A stretch of DNA of 64,000 nucleotides from Solenopsis invicta (Eukaryota > Arthropoda > Insecta > Hymenoptera > Formicidae): the NCBI RefSeq assembly GCF_016802725.1, contig NC_052671.1, forward strand, positions 512,501 to 576,500. The letters are read 5' to 3'. This document shows, piece by piece, positions 13,982 through 24,990 of this stretch (its first letter is position 1; each line of letters opens with the position of its first letter). Under the pieces are notes generated by a model. The model worked only from the letters and a program-made list of their open reading frames with translations, was not told the origin of the DNA and searched no databases. The position numbers and the translations under genes are program-made.

Positions 13982-14595
13982 TCAAGTGGCGGTGCCATAG
14001 GACGGCCTCTGAACACCCGTAGTTGCGATCGACATCGAATACCCGGCGTAGAGTGGTCTCGGCACGAGGAGCGAAGACTTTTTCGCGATCGGCTCGTCCG
14101 TCAATCTCGACGAGGTTTCCTCATCGGCCGCGGTACCAGTACCAATCCTACCACCGCCACCGCCATCGCCGCCGCTACCCTCGTTGTTGTCGTCGGGCGC
14201 AATGATATTCTCGATAGTGAACGGTTTCTTAAACCTTTTTTCCGAATTCGTTGCGGTAAGAACGACATGATCCTCGCGATTCGAGGGCAACTGAGTTCGC
14301 TCGACCTCCACCGCCAAACTCGAGATCGGCGAGAGGTGGCGATAGGACGATTTGCAGGAGGCGAGCGAATTCGGCGAGGCGATGGTGGGCGACGTTGGCG
14401 GCGACGAGGTGGCGACGGTGACGGTGGTCAGGGCGGTGCTTCGATAGAGATTCATTCTGGATGACGAGGACGAGGACGAGGAGGACGAGAGCGGTTCCTC
14501 CTCGGTGAGTTTATCACGGTTGTAAGCCGTAATCTCGTAATTATTCTCACCCGTGAAGACCGTCTCGTTTTCTCTGCCGGTGGTAGCGGCGATAC

Positions 14596-14638
<43 letters not shown>

Positions 14639-14960
14639 CCGTTCTCCAGAGCACGCTCGCCCCCCGACAGACGGCGCTCATCCCGCATGTCCCGCGTCGA
14701 ATGCTGCATTACCTGTCTGCCGGTGGCGGTGGTCTGTTGAATGTACGGCATTTGCGATACCGCGTACGAGGGCGAAACCGCCGGAAAAGCAGGAAAGTTC
14801 CAGGAAGCGGCGGAATGCAGCAAGGCGGCGGCTTCGTACGTTCTCAGAATGTCGTTACCGCCGTCGGCGGCACCGCCCGCGAGTCTCTGTCTCACTTCGG
14901 GTGACAGTAGGTAGTAGCCGGCGGTGACAGCTTCAGGCGCGGTCGGTCCTGCTGGCAGGC

Positions 14961-14991
<31 letters not shown>

Positions 14992-15227
14992 ACGACGGCA
15001 CCGTCGAATCGGCCGAAACTAGCCGCGCCGGTGAAATCACCGTGATTCGAGGCGGTAGCGACCATCATTCGCCTCTCCTGTATCTCCCATCGCAGCAGGT
15101 CGTCCCGCAAACGATGAAGATTCGCCAGGCTGAGACCGTTACCGGGACACGTCCCGCTCGCGTCGATGATTCCGCCGCCGGTCGACGCGACCTGTTCTGG
15201 ATGCGGTTGCGGCTGCGGCTCGTGGCG

Positions 15228-15259
<32 letters not shown>

Positions 15260-18200
15260 GGAGGCGGCGGCGGTGGCAACGGCGGCGGCATCGCCGAAGC
15301 GAGCGCCTGCAGCTCCGACTTGAGCAGCTCCTTGTCCGGTTTGTGCAGTTTGAAGCGCTTCCGTCGGCGAAGGAGCGAACCGTTCTCGAACATGGACAGT
15401 GCGGCGGGATGCAAGGCCCAGTAGGCTCCCTTTCCCGGACGATGCGGACCGCGCGGTACCTGAAATTCGATCGTCGTCGTGTCAAATGCATACGTTTCAT
15501 CTAGGACAATCAAAATTAGTCTTTCGCGATAGAGTGTACTTTTATCCAAACCGATTGACTCGCACATATCGAAATGTCGAGACTTATACCTATATGTGAC
15601 TAATTTCAATATAATCCCCTAACGGCATAAGATATCGTACGAACATTCGTATAATATCGTGATAGCGTGCGTTTATTTCTAAAATATTACAATATTCGTT
15701 CGATATCGTAAACTGTTAGGGTCCTAGATTCGTGGACAATTCTTTTTCTTTTTCTAGTTTACTATCGTGCGTACATAAATAATCCTAAAATTTTTGTGCG
15801 ATAAAATATTGCTTAAAACAAACATTGATATGTGTATTTATCGAGGGGAAATTCACAGCCGGCATTGGTGTACAAAATTTCGGCAGTGGACTGAAAAAAG
15901 TAAGCAGTGACCTATAATATTGACGGCATTGTCATCAGTGGTTGGGGAGTGGTGAGCTCACTTCAGAGTCGGTTTTTCGATCATGGGGTTGAGCACAAAA
16001 ATTTTTTCTTGCATATTCCGAAAACACATAAATAAGAGAATATTTTAAGCCTATAATCAATTTCATAATTGCTTTCTTTCTGGTAGTTTACTCTTGTACC
16101 TGAACGGTGGGGTGCTCACTTCAGGGACGGTTTTTCGATCAAGGGGTTGAGCACAAAAATCTGGTCTTGCATATTTCGAAAGCACATAAATAGGAGAATA
16201 TTTTAAGCCTATATTCAGTTTCAGAATTGCTTTCTTTCTGGTACTTTACGCTTGTACCGTTAATGTGTATTCGTACTTTCGGGACGATTTTCTGGTCGAA
16301 GAGATTGAGTACAAACATTTATTTATATATCGTTGGAAAGCACATAAAAAGCACTTAATTCTAGTGTATTTATTTTTTTATTTTATTAATTATTTATATG
16401 AGTTGGAGCTGGCTTAACGTTAAACTGGCACTCCCACCTTCAATCTCATTTTCCTGCTAAACCGCTCGAACACAAAAATTTCAAATAGGGTACATAATTA
16501 GCACATAAAAAGCATTTAATTTTGGCATAAGTGGCGTTTCGATTTTTTGTGGTGGGGGTGCTAACTTAACAGACATTATTTTTAGTATTCTATTGTTTAA
16601 AGTTAGGTATACCTATGCATAAGACATCACATAATAATGTGCAATTACAGTAAAATGTATAGAATTTTTAAAGAAGAATGTTTAAAATTTATTTTGATTA
16701 CAAACAAATACAATATCAAGGTCATTATTTTGATTATTTTGATTATTTTTAGTGTTCCATTGTTTGAAGTTATATGCATAAGATATCACATAATAATATG
16801 CAATTACATTAAAATGTATAGATACAGTTCGTAAATAAAATTTTTGGAAGTTTTTTGTATAATTGTGTAGAATACTTCGGGAAAGCTTTAGAATTCTTGT
16901 GCAGGCATTGGCGTATGATAATGGGCAGTACGCGGTAGTGTTCATAATTGCATGGCATTGCCTTAATTTTAATATAGGATTGATGGCATTGTAGGCATTG
17001 ACTAATTGTAAGCACTGTCGGCAGTGTACGAAAATGTCGGCAGTGTTTTACAGCAATGCCAAAAATCGGCATTGGTGTACAAAATTTGGGATTGTGAATT
17101 TCCCCTCGGTATTTATTAAAACTGTACTTTTAATCATGTCAAAAATACTTTACGAGAGAGAGAGAGAGAGAGAGAAGATCAATTTCATTAAATTAATTTA
17201 TCACTAATTCCTCAAAAAATTTATATTTAAAAAATTTGCTAATACACAAACAATCGAATAACAGCTCAATCTATATTGGACTACGATAGATAATATGTAA
17301 GATGACAGATAATAAAATCGCATGAATATCGTATCGATTCGATGTCAATCTTGAATTTAAACATATATTTTTGGCAAATTTTTCATTTTTTGTTTCCAAC
17401 GAAAAATAAATGAAATTGACGCTGCATCAAATCCGTACTTTGCTCTTCGAAGCGTCATAAATTATCTTTTTCCATAAATAAAGATTTTAAATAAAGAATC
17501 CATATTTAGATATTCTCGCGCATCGTAACTTAAAACTGTGTGTGACAGCTTTAGTTGACAGCTACAGCAGTTAATATGAAAAATGAAATATAAAACTAAT
17601 ATAAATGGAGGATAAACGTAAATTATATGATATTAAGGTAGCTAAACCCCAACTATATGAGTCAACGACAGACTTAAACATATTCCTAAATTAAAATTTT
17701 TAAACAAAATATATCGTTATTTAAAATGTAAAAATAAAAAACAAAACATTTTATACACTTACGATATTACGGCTGAGTTCGGAGAGCACGCTATCACCGC
17801 TATTGCATCATTTTATCCTTACTTTACGTCTAATGATCGATAAAGATAGAAGATTTATTCGCGTTGCATGCTCCAACATACTCCTACTCCCTACTCACTC
17901 CAACATGCTCCAATATGTTGCAGGTGAGTATGATTATATTGGAACATAAGACGCGAACAAACTTAATAAAATAATGAAATAACGCCAATAGCGCGCTCTC
18001 AGAATCCTAAATTTCACCCCAAATCACCATCATAATAAAAATAAATTAATTTAAGAAGAGAAAAGAAAAACTATGTATCATGTAATCTCCTTGTCGCTCC
18101 TTGACAGTGCGACGGTGTCATACCTATAGAGTTTCTCAATTTTCGAGAAAATTTATAAAATCAAGATATTTTATTGACTCAAACTTTAATATCATACGGT

Positions 18201-21200
18201 AAATATTTGCGATCTTGTTACACATGCTTCTTCACAAATTCAATTACTTGAAACTCGTTTCTTATTAGCTTGTTTAATGTATGCTTTCGAATCTTTCGAT
18301 TATGTATATGAAAATTCGTGTCGCATCACGGTAGAAAAGAAGCAGCTACACTGCAATGAAAGTAAATACGGAAAAATCTGCGATGTTTGACAGGATGGTA
18401 AATCGATCTCATATTTTCCAAGCACATGTAATAATATCGAAATTACTTGAGACGAAAGTTTCAACAATTCTTGAATCTATGTGTTTTGGAGTCTAACTAA
18501 AATAATAATAAATTTGTTCTTAACGAACGATGGTGACGGATCGTCGTGCGTATCGAATATACGGAAGGTCGTTGAGTATTTGCTTAAGCATATACAGAAG
18601 TGGCGAGAGAGTCTTAGGAACGGAAAGTTCAGTCGCGTCGATTGGAAAACTCAGAATCGGTCTGAAACTAGGTCTGCGCTACTTTGGAATCCACGCTTTG
18701 ATGAATACGCGCGTTGTGAAGTCGCGCCTTAATTGATATCTCGATGAACGATCGAGACGGAAGATGCCGGTCGCCGTCGCCGTTGCCGTCGCCGTCGCGT
18801 AAAACGCTGGCAACGATGTTCGAGGCAATTATGCGATTCTCGTAAAGCACGGTCGCTCGTATTGCACACTCAGGTGAGTAGCCCCTGTTTTTCCCCTCTT
18901 GGTATCGCGTGGAAAGGCGCCTCTAACACACACTCGGTCCTCGACGCGATGGCCGATATAAGGCGCAGTCTTAGTGGCGATTGATGAGCTGTAGAGAGCC
19001 AGGAGAGCCATTACTTGCCAGGAACGAACAGGTTTTACATTTAATAACGCGAAACGATTATCTGCCGATCGGTTGAGTTAATTCGATCGGAAAGGCATAA
19101 CCTGCTGCCGGACAGATCTCGCGGAGGGAAATATATTACCGTCGCTATTATTAGTACCACGCCTCGACGAGAGATAGACGAGATCGCTTAAGCTGCGTTC
19201 GCGTCTTTTGCGTCATTTCTTTCCATCGCGTTATGCCGGCAATCTGGAATTTCAAGTCGCGGAGGAGAGGGGGAGGAAGGAGAGAGATTATGTTCGACTG
19301 CTCCAACAAATTCGAATTTCAAATACCGTGCACCATTGCACAACCAAGGGTCTCTTGCATTTATTAAAAATGACATTTTTGCGCTCTTGAGAGAAAAGAC
19401 ATTTTAACTCATTTTAATTTTTTTAATTTTACCTAATGTAATATATGATTTTTATATTTATATTACAGAAAGAAAGATAATAGGTAGAATATTTTTTACC
19501 TACTAATTCTATCGGTACAAATATCATCGTGATTTTGATCAATTCAAAAAATACAACACTAATACATCTTTATCGAATTGGTCTAGAAAACAATATTAAC
19601 AATAAGTTACACTGCCTAAAAAAATTAGTAAGGAACGTAAAATCAGATTCAAAATTTATACAATTTTATCATATTAATCAGACTTACAATTAGATTTTAT
19701 TCACTGTTAAAAGAAAATCCATTTTTTTCGATTATGAATTATTTGACTTAATAATTATTAAGATAATGCTTTTTTATTTCAAAAATTTAATTCGACATCT
19801 TTTTAAAACTTTTAATTTTGTCTATACTGTATCTATTTCTATTCCAATCCTAAAGTCAGTTTAACATTAAGCAAAAAATTTACTTGTTACTTTAGGACAA
19901 AAAGATGTTTGTATAAATCTGATAACGATTACTTTTGTAAACTTTGTAGAAATTGACAAAAAAATCTATAAAAAAAAAAAAACAGGTTTCTCCATCAACT
20001 GTTATAATATATTTATATAAAACTAATATCGATTTCAATTAATCCACAATCAACGTTTGCTTCTTCCGGCATAAAACTTTATGAAAATTTCTCGCAGAGA
20101 CATTATTACTTTCCATCGTTTCCGCTTATAGTTTTACGCTTTCTAGCGACGGTAATTATTATTCGTTGTAAATAGAGGCCCATACAGGGTAAAATTTGCC
20201 CAATTTAAAAGAATACAAATATTTTATTAAATTTGATAAAAATATCCTGCATTTCTTTTTTTGATTTTAAAATTGTTCTTCATTTGAATTGATTGATCTA
20301 AAATTGAAATTTTAATTTTCTGACAATATACCTATTTATGTAGAATATTTTAGCAAAATACAAGATAAAAGTTCTTTTGTACAGTTTTGCCGTTCTACAT
20401 ATGATAATAGAATACATAAAATAGAATACAGAACTTTTAAGTTTTTAGTAGAGTGGAAACGTGGCCTCAAGTTAGAAATTTATCTTAAAACTGACACTTG
20501 TACTTTTTATGTATCCGAAAAAGATTAAGTTTCGATCATTTTTACATTCCTAACTTTTAAACGCACTGAACAAAATACAGTGATAAATAAATAAATTTCG
20601 GAATTACAATTGTATTTGAATCTTGTGAAATACATAATATAACAATTAATTATATATTTTTCTCATATGTTTTCAAATAATACATTTTTAATAAATTTAG
20701 CTTTACTATGAATAATATAACTGTATAATATAATTAATAATACAAAGTTCAAATTATGCCTACAATTGAATGCAAATAAATCTTAAGAATCTTGTGAATC
20801 GTTTAGCGCTTTGAAGCTACACCAATTGCATCATTCATTGTTGATTTCTCACTAATATTTCAGTTAAAATATTGTTGAATTAATAATATAGACTTATAGG
20901 CAGCAAATACATTCATGTATCACAAAATTAAATGTATTTAATGTGTTAACAAGAACAACAGAAAGTAAATGCGTAAAACGTTTGAAGAAACATGTATTAT
21001 CATCGTCATCGTGTGATTTGTTATCGCTCTTAATACTTAAATATTTTTCTTCGTAATTACTATAAAATTGTAAGCAAGCGTAACAGAAATTTCGATAAAA
21101 AAATAATATAAACTTTAAATTTAATACTTTGAAAGATTTTGGGCTGCACATTTTATGTAAAATAGTACGACAACTTTTTTGCATGAAAATGTTTTCTGAT

Positions 21201-24032
21201 ACAACTATATAAAATATTTGGATTAGTCTCTTAAAGACGTTTTTGATTTACAATGGGAACCCGTAAAAATTCACGACGTTAATGAATATTTATCATCGGA
21301 ATCCGGATGATTGTATGACTGGAAGAAGAATCGAAACGTCCTCTACAGGGGAGACCAGGACAATTCGGAAGACGGGGCAATTCGAAAAATGGAAATATCT
21401 TTTTATAGGTACATATTAAAAATTTACTTTAAATTTACTGTAAACGCGTCCTAATGTAACGGTGCTGCTAACAAAGTTTTGTTGGCAACGGCGTCATATT
21501 GAAGTCGTAGTAGTGAAAACTGTTTTGTGACAGTCGAAGTAATTTCTGATAGTCTGCATTTCTTCGAAATTTAAGTAAGATAAATAAGATTCTTTTTGAA
21601 AACTTTGAATGTATCGTGTCCAGTTGTATGTATTTAAAACATTTCGTGTTTACTTTTTGCTGTGTGACGTCTATTTTTTGTCGATCACGCAATAATGCGC
21701 ACAGTTGATGTCTGGGCTATTCGCTATTCGAAACACCAAATTTCGAATCGTCGTTCGTAGAGCTCTATATTATAAGAGTAGCGCAATCCTTTTATCTTTT
21801 AGCGATGCCGACTGATGGACCTAATGATCTCTCATCCAATAAGCTCACATTCAGTGATTTTAGTTTCCACACTTTTCAGCCAATCAGCATTAGGTCCAAC
21901 AGGGCGGTGTTTGCATTACTCTTATAGTATAGAGCTCTAGTCGTTCGGACAATTTTTTTCTTTCATATTTGCGTTCTACGTATCAAATACACAATTTAAT
22001 ACTCAACAGATGTAATTACACGAAATACGAATAGTCCCTGACTTGTTCCGAAAACGCTAAAGCAATAAAATGTTTTATTGTGCGTTTGTTTTCTTTTATT
22101 GTATTTTACATAACATTTCTTCATAATACTATGTATCCTTTTCTGAATAAAACAAAGTCTTAACAATAAGTTTTTTATCTTGTTTTCATCTTAAACTATA
22201 AATTTCAAAATATTTTCAGATTAGCTTCAAATTACCCCGGGCTCGGGGCTATTCGAAATATTTGGCATTGGTCAACATTTTTATATGTACTTCAAAGCAA
22301 GTACATTTCCGTGTTCTATCTATAATGGCATTGTGAAGGAGAAGGTTCAACCGTCCAACTTTCTTTTTTAATGAATATAGGACTCAGGAGACGCAAAAGA
22401 AAAAAAAGTCTTCCGAATTGCCCGGTCTCCACTATGTATTATTAACATTAACATCTGTTTCTACCAATGTGGACTTTGTGTTTAATTTACTCGTTATCTT
22501 TTTCTAGCATCTTTTCAAAATAACACGATTTGTGAACGAATAAACAAATAACATAAAAATAATGTAATTTTATAACATAAAGTCTAAGCTAAATAAATAA
22601 ATTGTATGTGTCAACATATGACAAATAATAATTTTGCTGAAGAAATACGTTTTCCACACTCTGTTTCTAAACTGTGTCAAAATGTAACACTTTTTATATC
22701 AATTTTTTACATAATATTTATGTTACTTTCTAACATATTCATCTTAGGTTAAATTAACACAAAAATTTGAGTGAACTGTTTGGAACATGCGATGCATATG
22801 TTAACACAAATTTTCAACTACGTAGAAAAAGATAATGAGTTAAGTAAAATCAAGATGAAAGTTAATCTATATTAATAAAAATAAACATAAGAAAAAATAA
22901 AATTTGCGATTCGTAAACTGCGCCTGGCTCTCATTTGTCCAATATTGCTTTTTTTCATTTTGAAATATGTGGATATCTCCAATGGTTCCTCCAGTGGTCA
23001 AGTTTGTCTCCACCATGTGACACACGTGGGGTGTGGAAGGTTGAAAATGATTTTATCGTGACAGCTCGAGGAGCGAGGAGCGACGAAAGGTATCCGACGT
23101 TCTTTCGTAATTTTGAGGAACCGCGAATGAACGGTACGCGCCATGACGACGATGATCGCGCGGTCGCACACGTTGGCAGGTGCGAAACAGATGGCTCGAT
23201 AATACAACAACCAAGCACCTTGCGTCGTCGCTTCGCGAGTCCGGACGTTCACGTTGAAAAGGCACATCGCGTCAATCAAAGATCCGTTCCATCATGCTTT
23301 TCGTTCAACGAACGTGATTCGAGAGTTGTATTACTTTTTGCAAGTGATTCGTCGTTGTGCTCGTTAAAGTTAAATGTGGGACAATATTGGAGCGTGCTAC
23401 CAACGCGCTATTACATCATTTCATCCTTATTTTACGTCTAATAACCAATAAAGATAGAATGGCAGAACAGCACTGATAGCGCACCCTCCAAACGCAATCA
23501 TTCATCTCTCGTTAATCGAGGTGGCAATCTTTTGTCTTTGTGATATATTAAGTTTGTTCGCGTCGCATGCTCCAATATTTCTACTCACTCCAACACGCTT
23601 CAATACGTTTCAACTAACGATGTGATTGGTGACGAAAGTGATCCAAGTGATCCAAGTGTAATATTCTCTGATCTACATTGAACCTGTTCTTCTCTATCTA
23701 AAGACAAGTAATCTCTTGCAGAAATTAGTGACTAATATAAGACGAACGCAACTTGATATTATTCAGCCGTCGGATGGGATAGACAACGGGATGGACACGG
23801 CTGGACTAACCTTAATGAAGCAATCGTTGAAGGACAAGTTGTGCCTCAAGGAGTTTTGCCATCGTCGCGTGTCCTTCCTATAGTACGGGAAACGGTCGGC
23901 GATGAATTTGTAAATCTCGGCGAGCGGTAGCATCTTGTCCCTCGACGACCATATCGCCATCGCCGTCAGCGATATGTAGGAGTAGGGCGGTTTCTGATCA
24001 CCATAGGTATCGCGCGAGGGCCGCGGCATCAT
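13982..24032 (-). CDS. FoxB: FoxB forkhead transcription factor (fd96Ca/fd96Cb class), two exons
   Basis: Nuclear DNA-binding transcription factor. Exon 1 (24032-23811, 74 codons) carries the class-typical start PRPSRDTYGDQKPPYSYIS and ends at RWQNSLRHNLSFNDCFIK; donor GTTAGT. Exon 2 (15459-13982, acceptor TTTCAG) completes the forkhead domain with VPRGPHRPGKGAYWALHP and MFENGSLLRRRKRFK. Near the C-terminus, FTIENIIAPD (14221-14192) matches the Groucho-binding eh1-like motif of FoxB proteins (FAIENIIA in vertebrates). The rest is rich in poly-Pro, poly-Ala and Ser. Exon 2 is open only if the frame changes three times, within repeat tracts near 15223-15290, 14958-15000 and 14600-14640; each flanking segment reads sensibly. 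I favour assembly or sequencing indels over a pseudogene. Start: the second M of MMPRPS is the classical FoxB start. In flies and vertebrates FoxB acts in neural patterning; that role here is inferred. Confidence 0.9.
15842..17108. mobile_element. 1,267-bp non-autonomous DNA transposon with perfect TIRs and TSD
   Basis: The element starts CGAGGGGAAATTCACA and ends TGTGAATTTCCCCTCG, a perfect 16-bp terminal inverted repeat. It is flanked on both sides by the same 8-mer GTATTTAT (15834-15841 and 17109-17116). The interior holds about four tandem units of ~158 bp (TTGAGCACAAAAAT-like landmarks at about 15989, 16147, 16305 and 16464). A second pair lies around 16600-16830, and a perfect 20-bp direct repeat at 15861-15880 and 17068-17087. 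No transposase frame is present. An 8-bp duplication fits hAT or P-type families; the superfamily is unassigned. It lies in the FoxB intron. Confidence 0.9.
17774..18004. repeat. MITE family B, copy 1 (FoxB intron)
   Basis: Imperfect terminal inverted repeats: the left arm TTCGGAGAGCACGCTATCAC pairs with the reverse complement of the right arm, TTCTGAGAGCGCGCTATTGG. Internal sequence (CATCATTTTATCCTTACTTT and TTCGCGTTGCATGCTCCAAC) recurs in diverged form at 23375-23620. Confidence 0.55.
18005..21343. other. FoxB intron, no exon recognised
   Basis: Mostly AT-rich intronic sequence. A CpG-richer patch at about 18500-19390 contains CGCCGTCGC-type repeats near 18770-18800 and could be regulatory. 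I see no coding evidence. Confidence 0.5.
21344..22436. mobile_element. ~1.09-kb TIR element in the FoxB intron (host of a nested MITE)
   Basis: The left end reads GGGGAGACCAGGACAATTCG followed by GAAGAC. The reverse complement of the right end reads GTGGAGACCGGGCAATTCGG followed by AAGAC. A TA dinucleotide lies just outside each end, compatible with a TA target duplication. The interior has several more CAATTCGAAA-like motifs and no transposase frame. A separate 182-bp element is inserted inside it. Confidence 0.65.
21758..21939. mobile_element. 182-bp MITE nested in the larger element, exact 8-bp TSD
   Basis: The left end is TAGAGCTCTATATTATAAGA and the reverse-complemented right end is TAGAGCTCTATACTATAAGA, continuing with few mismatches for about 28 bp. 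The 8-mer GTCGTTCG flanks both sides exactly (21750-21757 and 21940-21947). The interior is non-coding. The clean duplication shows it inserted after the surrounding element. Confidence 0.85.
22437..23374. other. FoxB intron, no exon recognised
   Basis: AT-rich to about 22900, then a CpG-richer stretch with long but unrecognisable frames on both strands (22935-23441). No splice-supported coding exon was found. Proximity to forkhead exon 1 makes an intronic enhancer possible. Confidence 0.45.
23375..23620. repeat. MITE family B, copy 2 (FoxB intron)
   Basis: Shares CATCATTTCATCCTTATTTT, ACCAATAAAGATAGAA and TTCGCGTCGCATGCTCCAAT with the copy at 17774-18004, with moderate divergence. The internal order is the same but the borders are not clear. 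Confidence 0.5.
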
Positions 24033-24069
24033 CGACGATGAGCGGCGAGATCAAAACGATACCGAAGAG

Positions 24070-24119
<50 letters not shown>

Positions 24120-24990
24120 GTCTCACTCCTCCCTACGTGTTCCTAACTCGGTCGACACTTTGCACGCAACGTGCAATTCTTCCTCCAATACTCGCGCGCC
24201 AGCATTCTCCGTATCTTCGCGCCGCGACTCGATAGGAACACGAGGAGGTGATAGTAATAGGCTGCTCTCGGCTGCGAGCGGAGACGGAAATTTCCATCGG
24301 ACCCAACCACGGGGACCCGCGGCCGGCCGAGGCCGAGCGAGGTTCGCTCCCTGTGTCTGACCCACGCTGTGTGTATCACGGTATCACAATCCGATTGATT
24401 TTCAACACTCCTCGCGTTTGTACTCGGTATTCACCTAAAGCCCCCCCGAGCACGCCCAAACACACCGAGTACCCGCGATCGCGTCTCCGCGGATACTGCG
24501 GCCGATCCATACCCACACCCCCGCACACGGGTTTCCCCTACTCGTGAGTCCGAGGCTCCACCGTGTCCCGGATTGGAGCCTGTCGTGTCTCGCCTTTTCG
24601 GCCGGTCTCGCTCGCGCTACCGGCAACCACCTTCGTCCAATGGCGCGGAAGCTCTCCTCTCCTCTCCTCTCTTTCTCTCCCTCTCCCTCTCTCTCTGTCC
24701 CCACCCGACCACGCGAAAAGGGCGTGTCTTTGCCATTTGTCGGAGTGACTTCCGAAAGGCGGGCCTCTTTCGCGAATGTCGCCGAAGAGCCACCTCCCTC
24801 GAACGAGCGAGTCGAGGCCAATCCGATCGAGTACCATCCACGAGCACTGCACCACCTACCAGGCCAGCCTACGTTCATCAGTGCAGCGCAACGAGAACTC
24901 CTGTCTTCCGACAGATCGATTTTCGCGCGGCGTGCTTTCGTTCCAACGCGATTGAAACCAGTGTAATTTCCTCGCGAGTCTAAATCCTCC
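24033..24990 (-). promoter_or_regulatory. CpG-rich 5' UTR/promoter region of FoxB
   Basis: GC- and CpG-rich DNA immediately upstream of the FoxB start codon, with a (CT)n run at about 24070-24116. Frames in it are low-complexity on both strands. The position and composition fit a 5' UTR and CpG-type promoter. No TATA box or start site was identified. Confidence 0.55.

Noticed and set aside
22935..23441. Long plus-strand frame (168 codons) in the FoxB intron
   Set aside because: No recognisable domain, overlapping frames on the other strand, and it spans a repeat copy; treated as chance in CpG-richer DNA.
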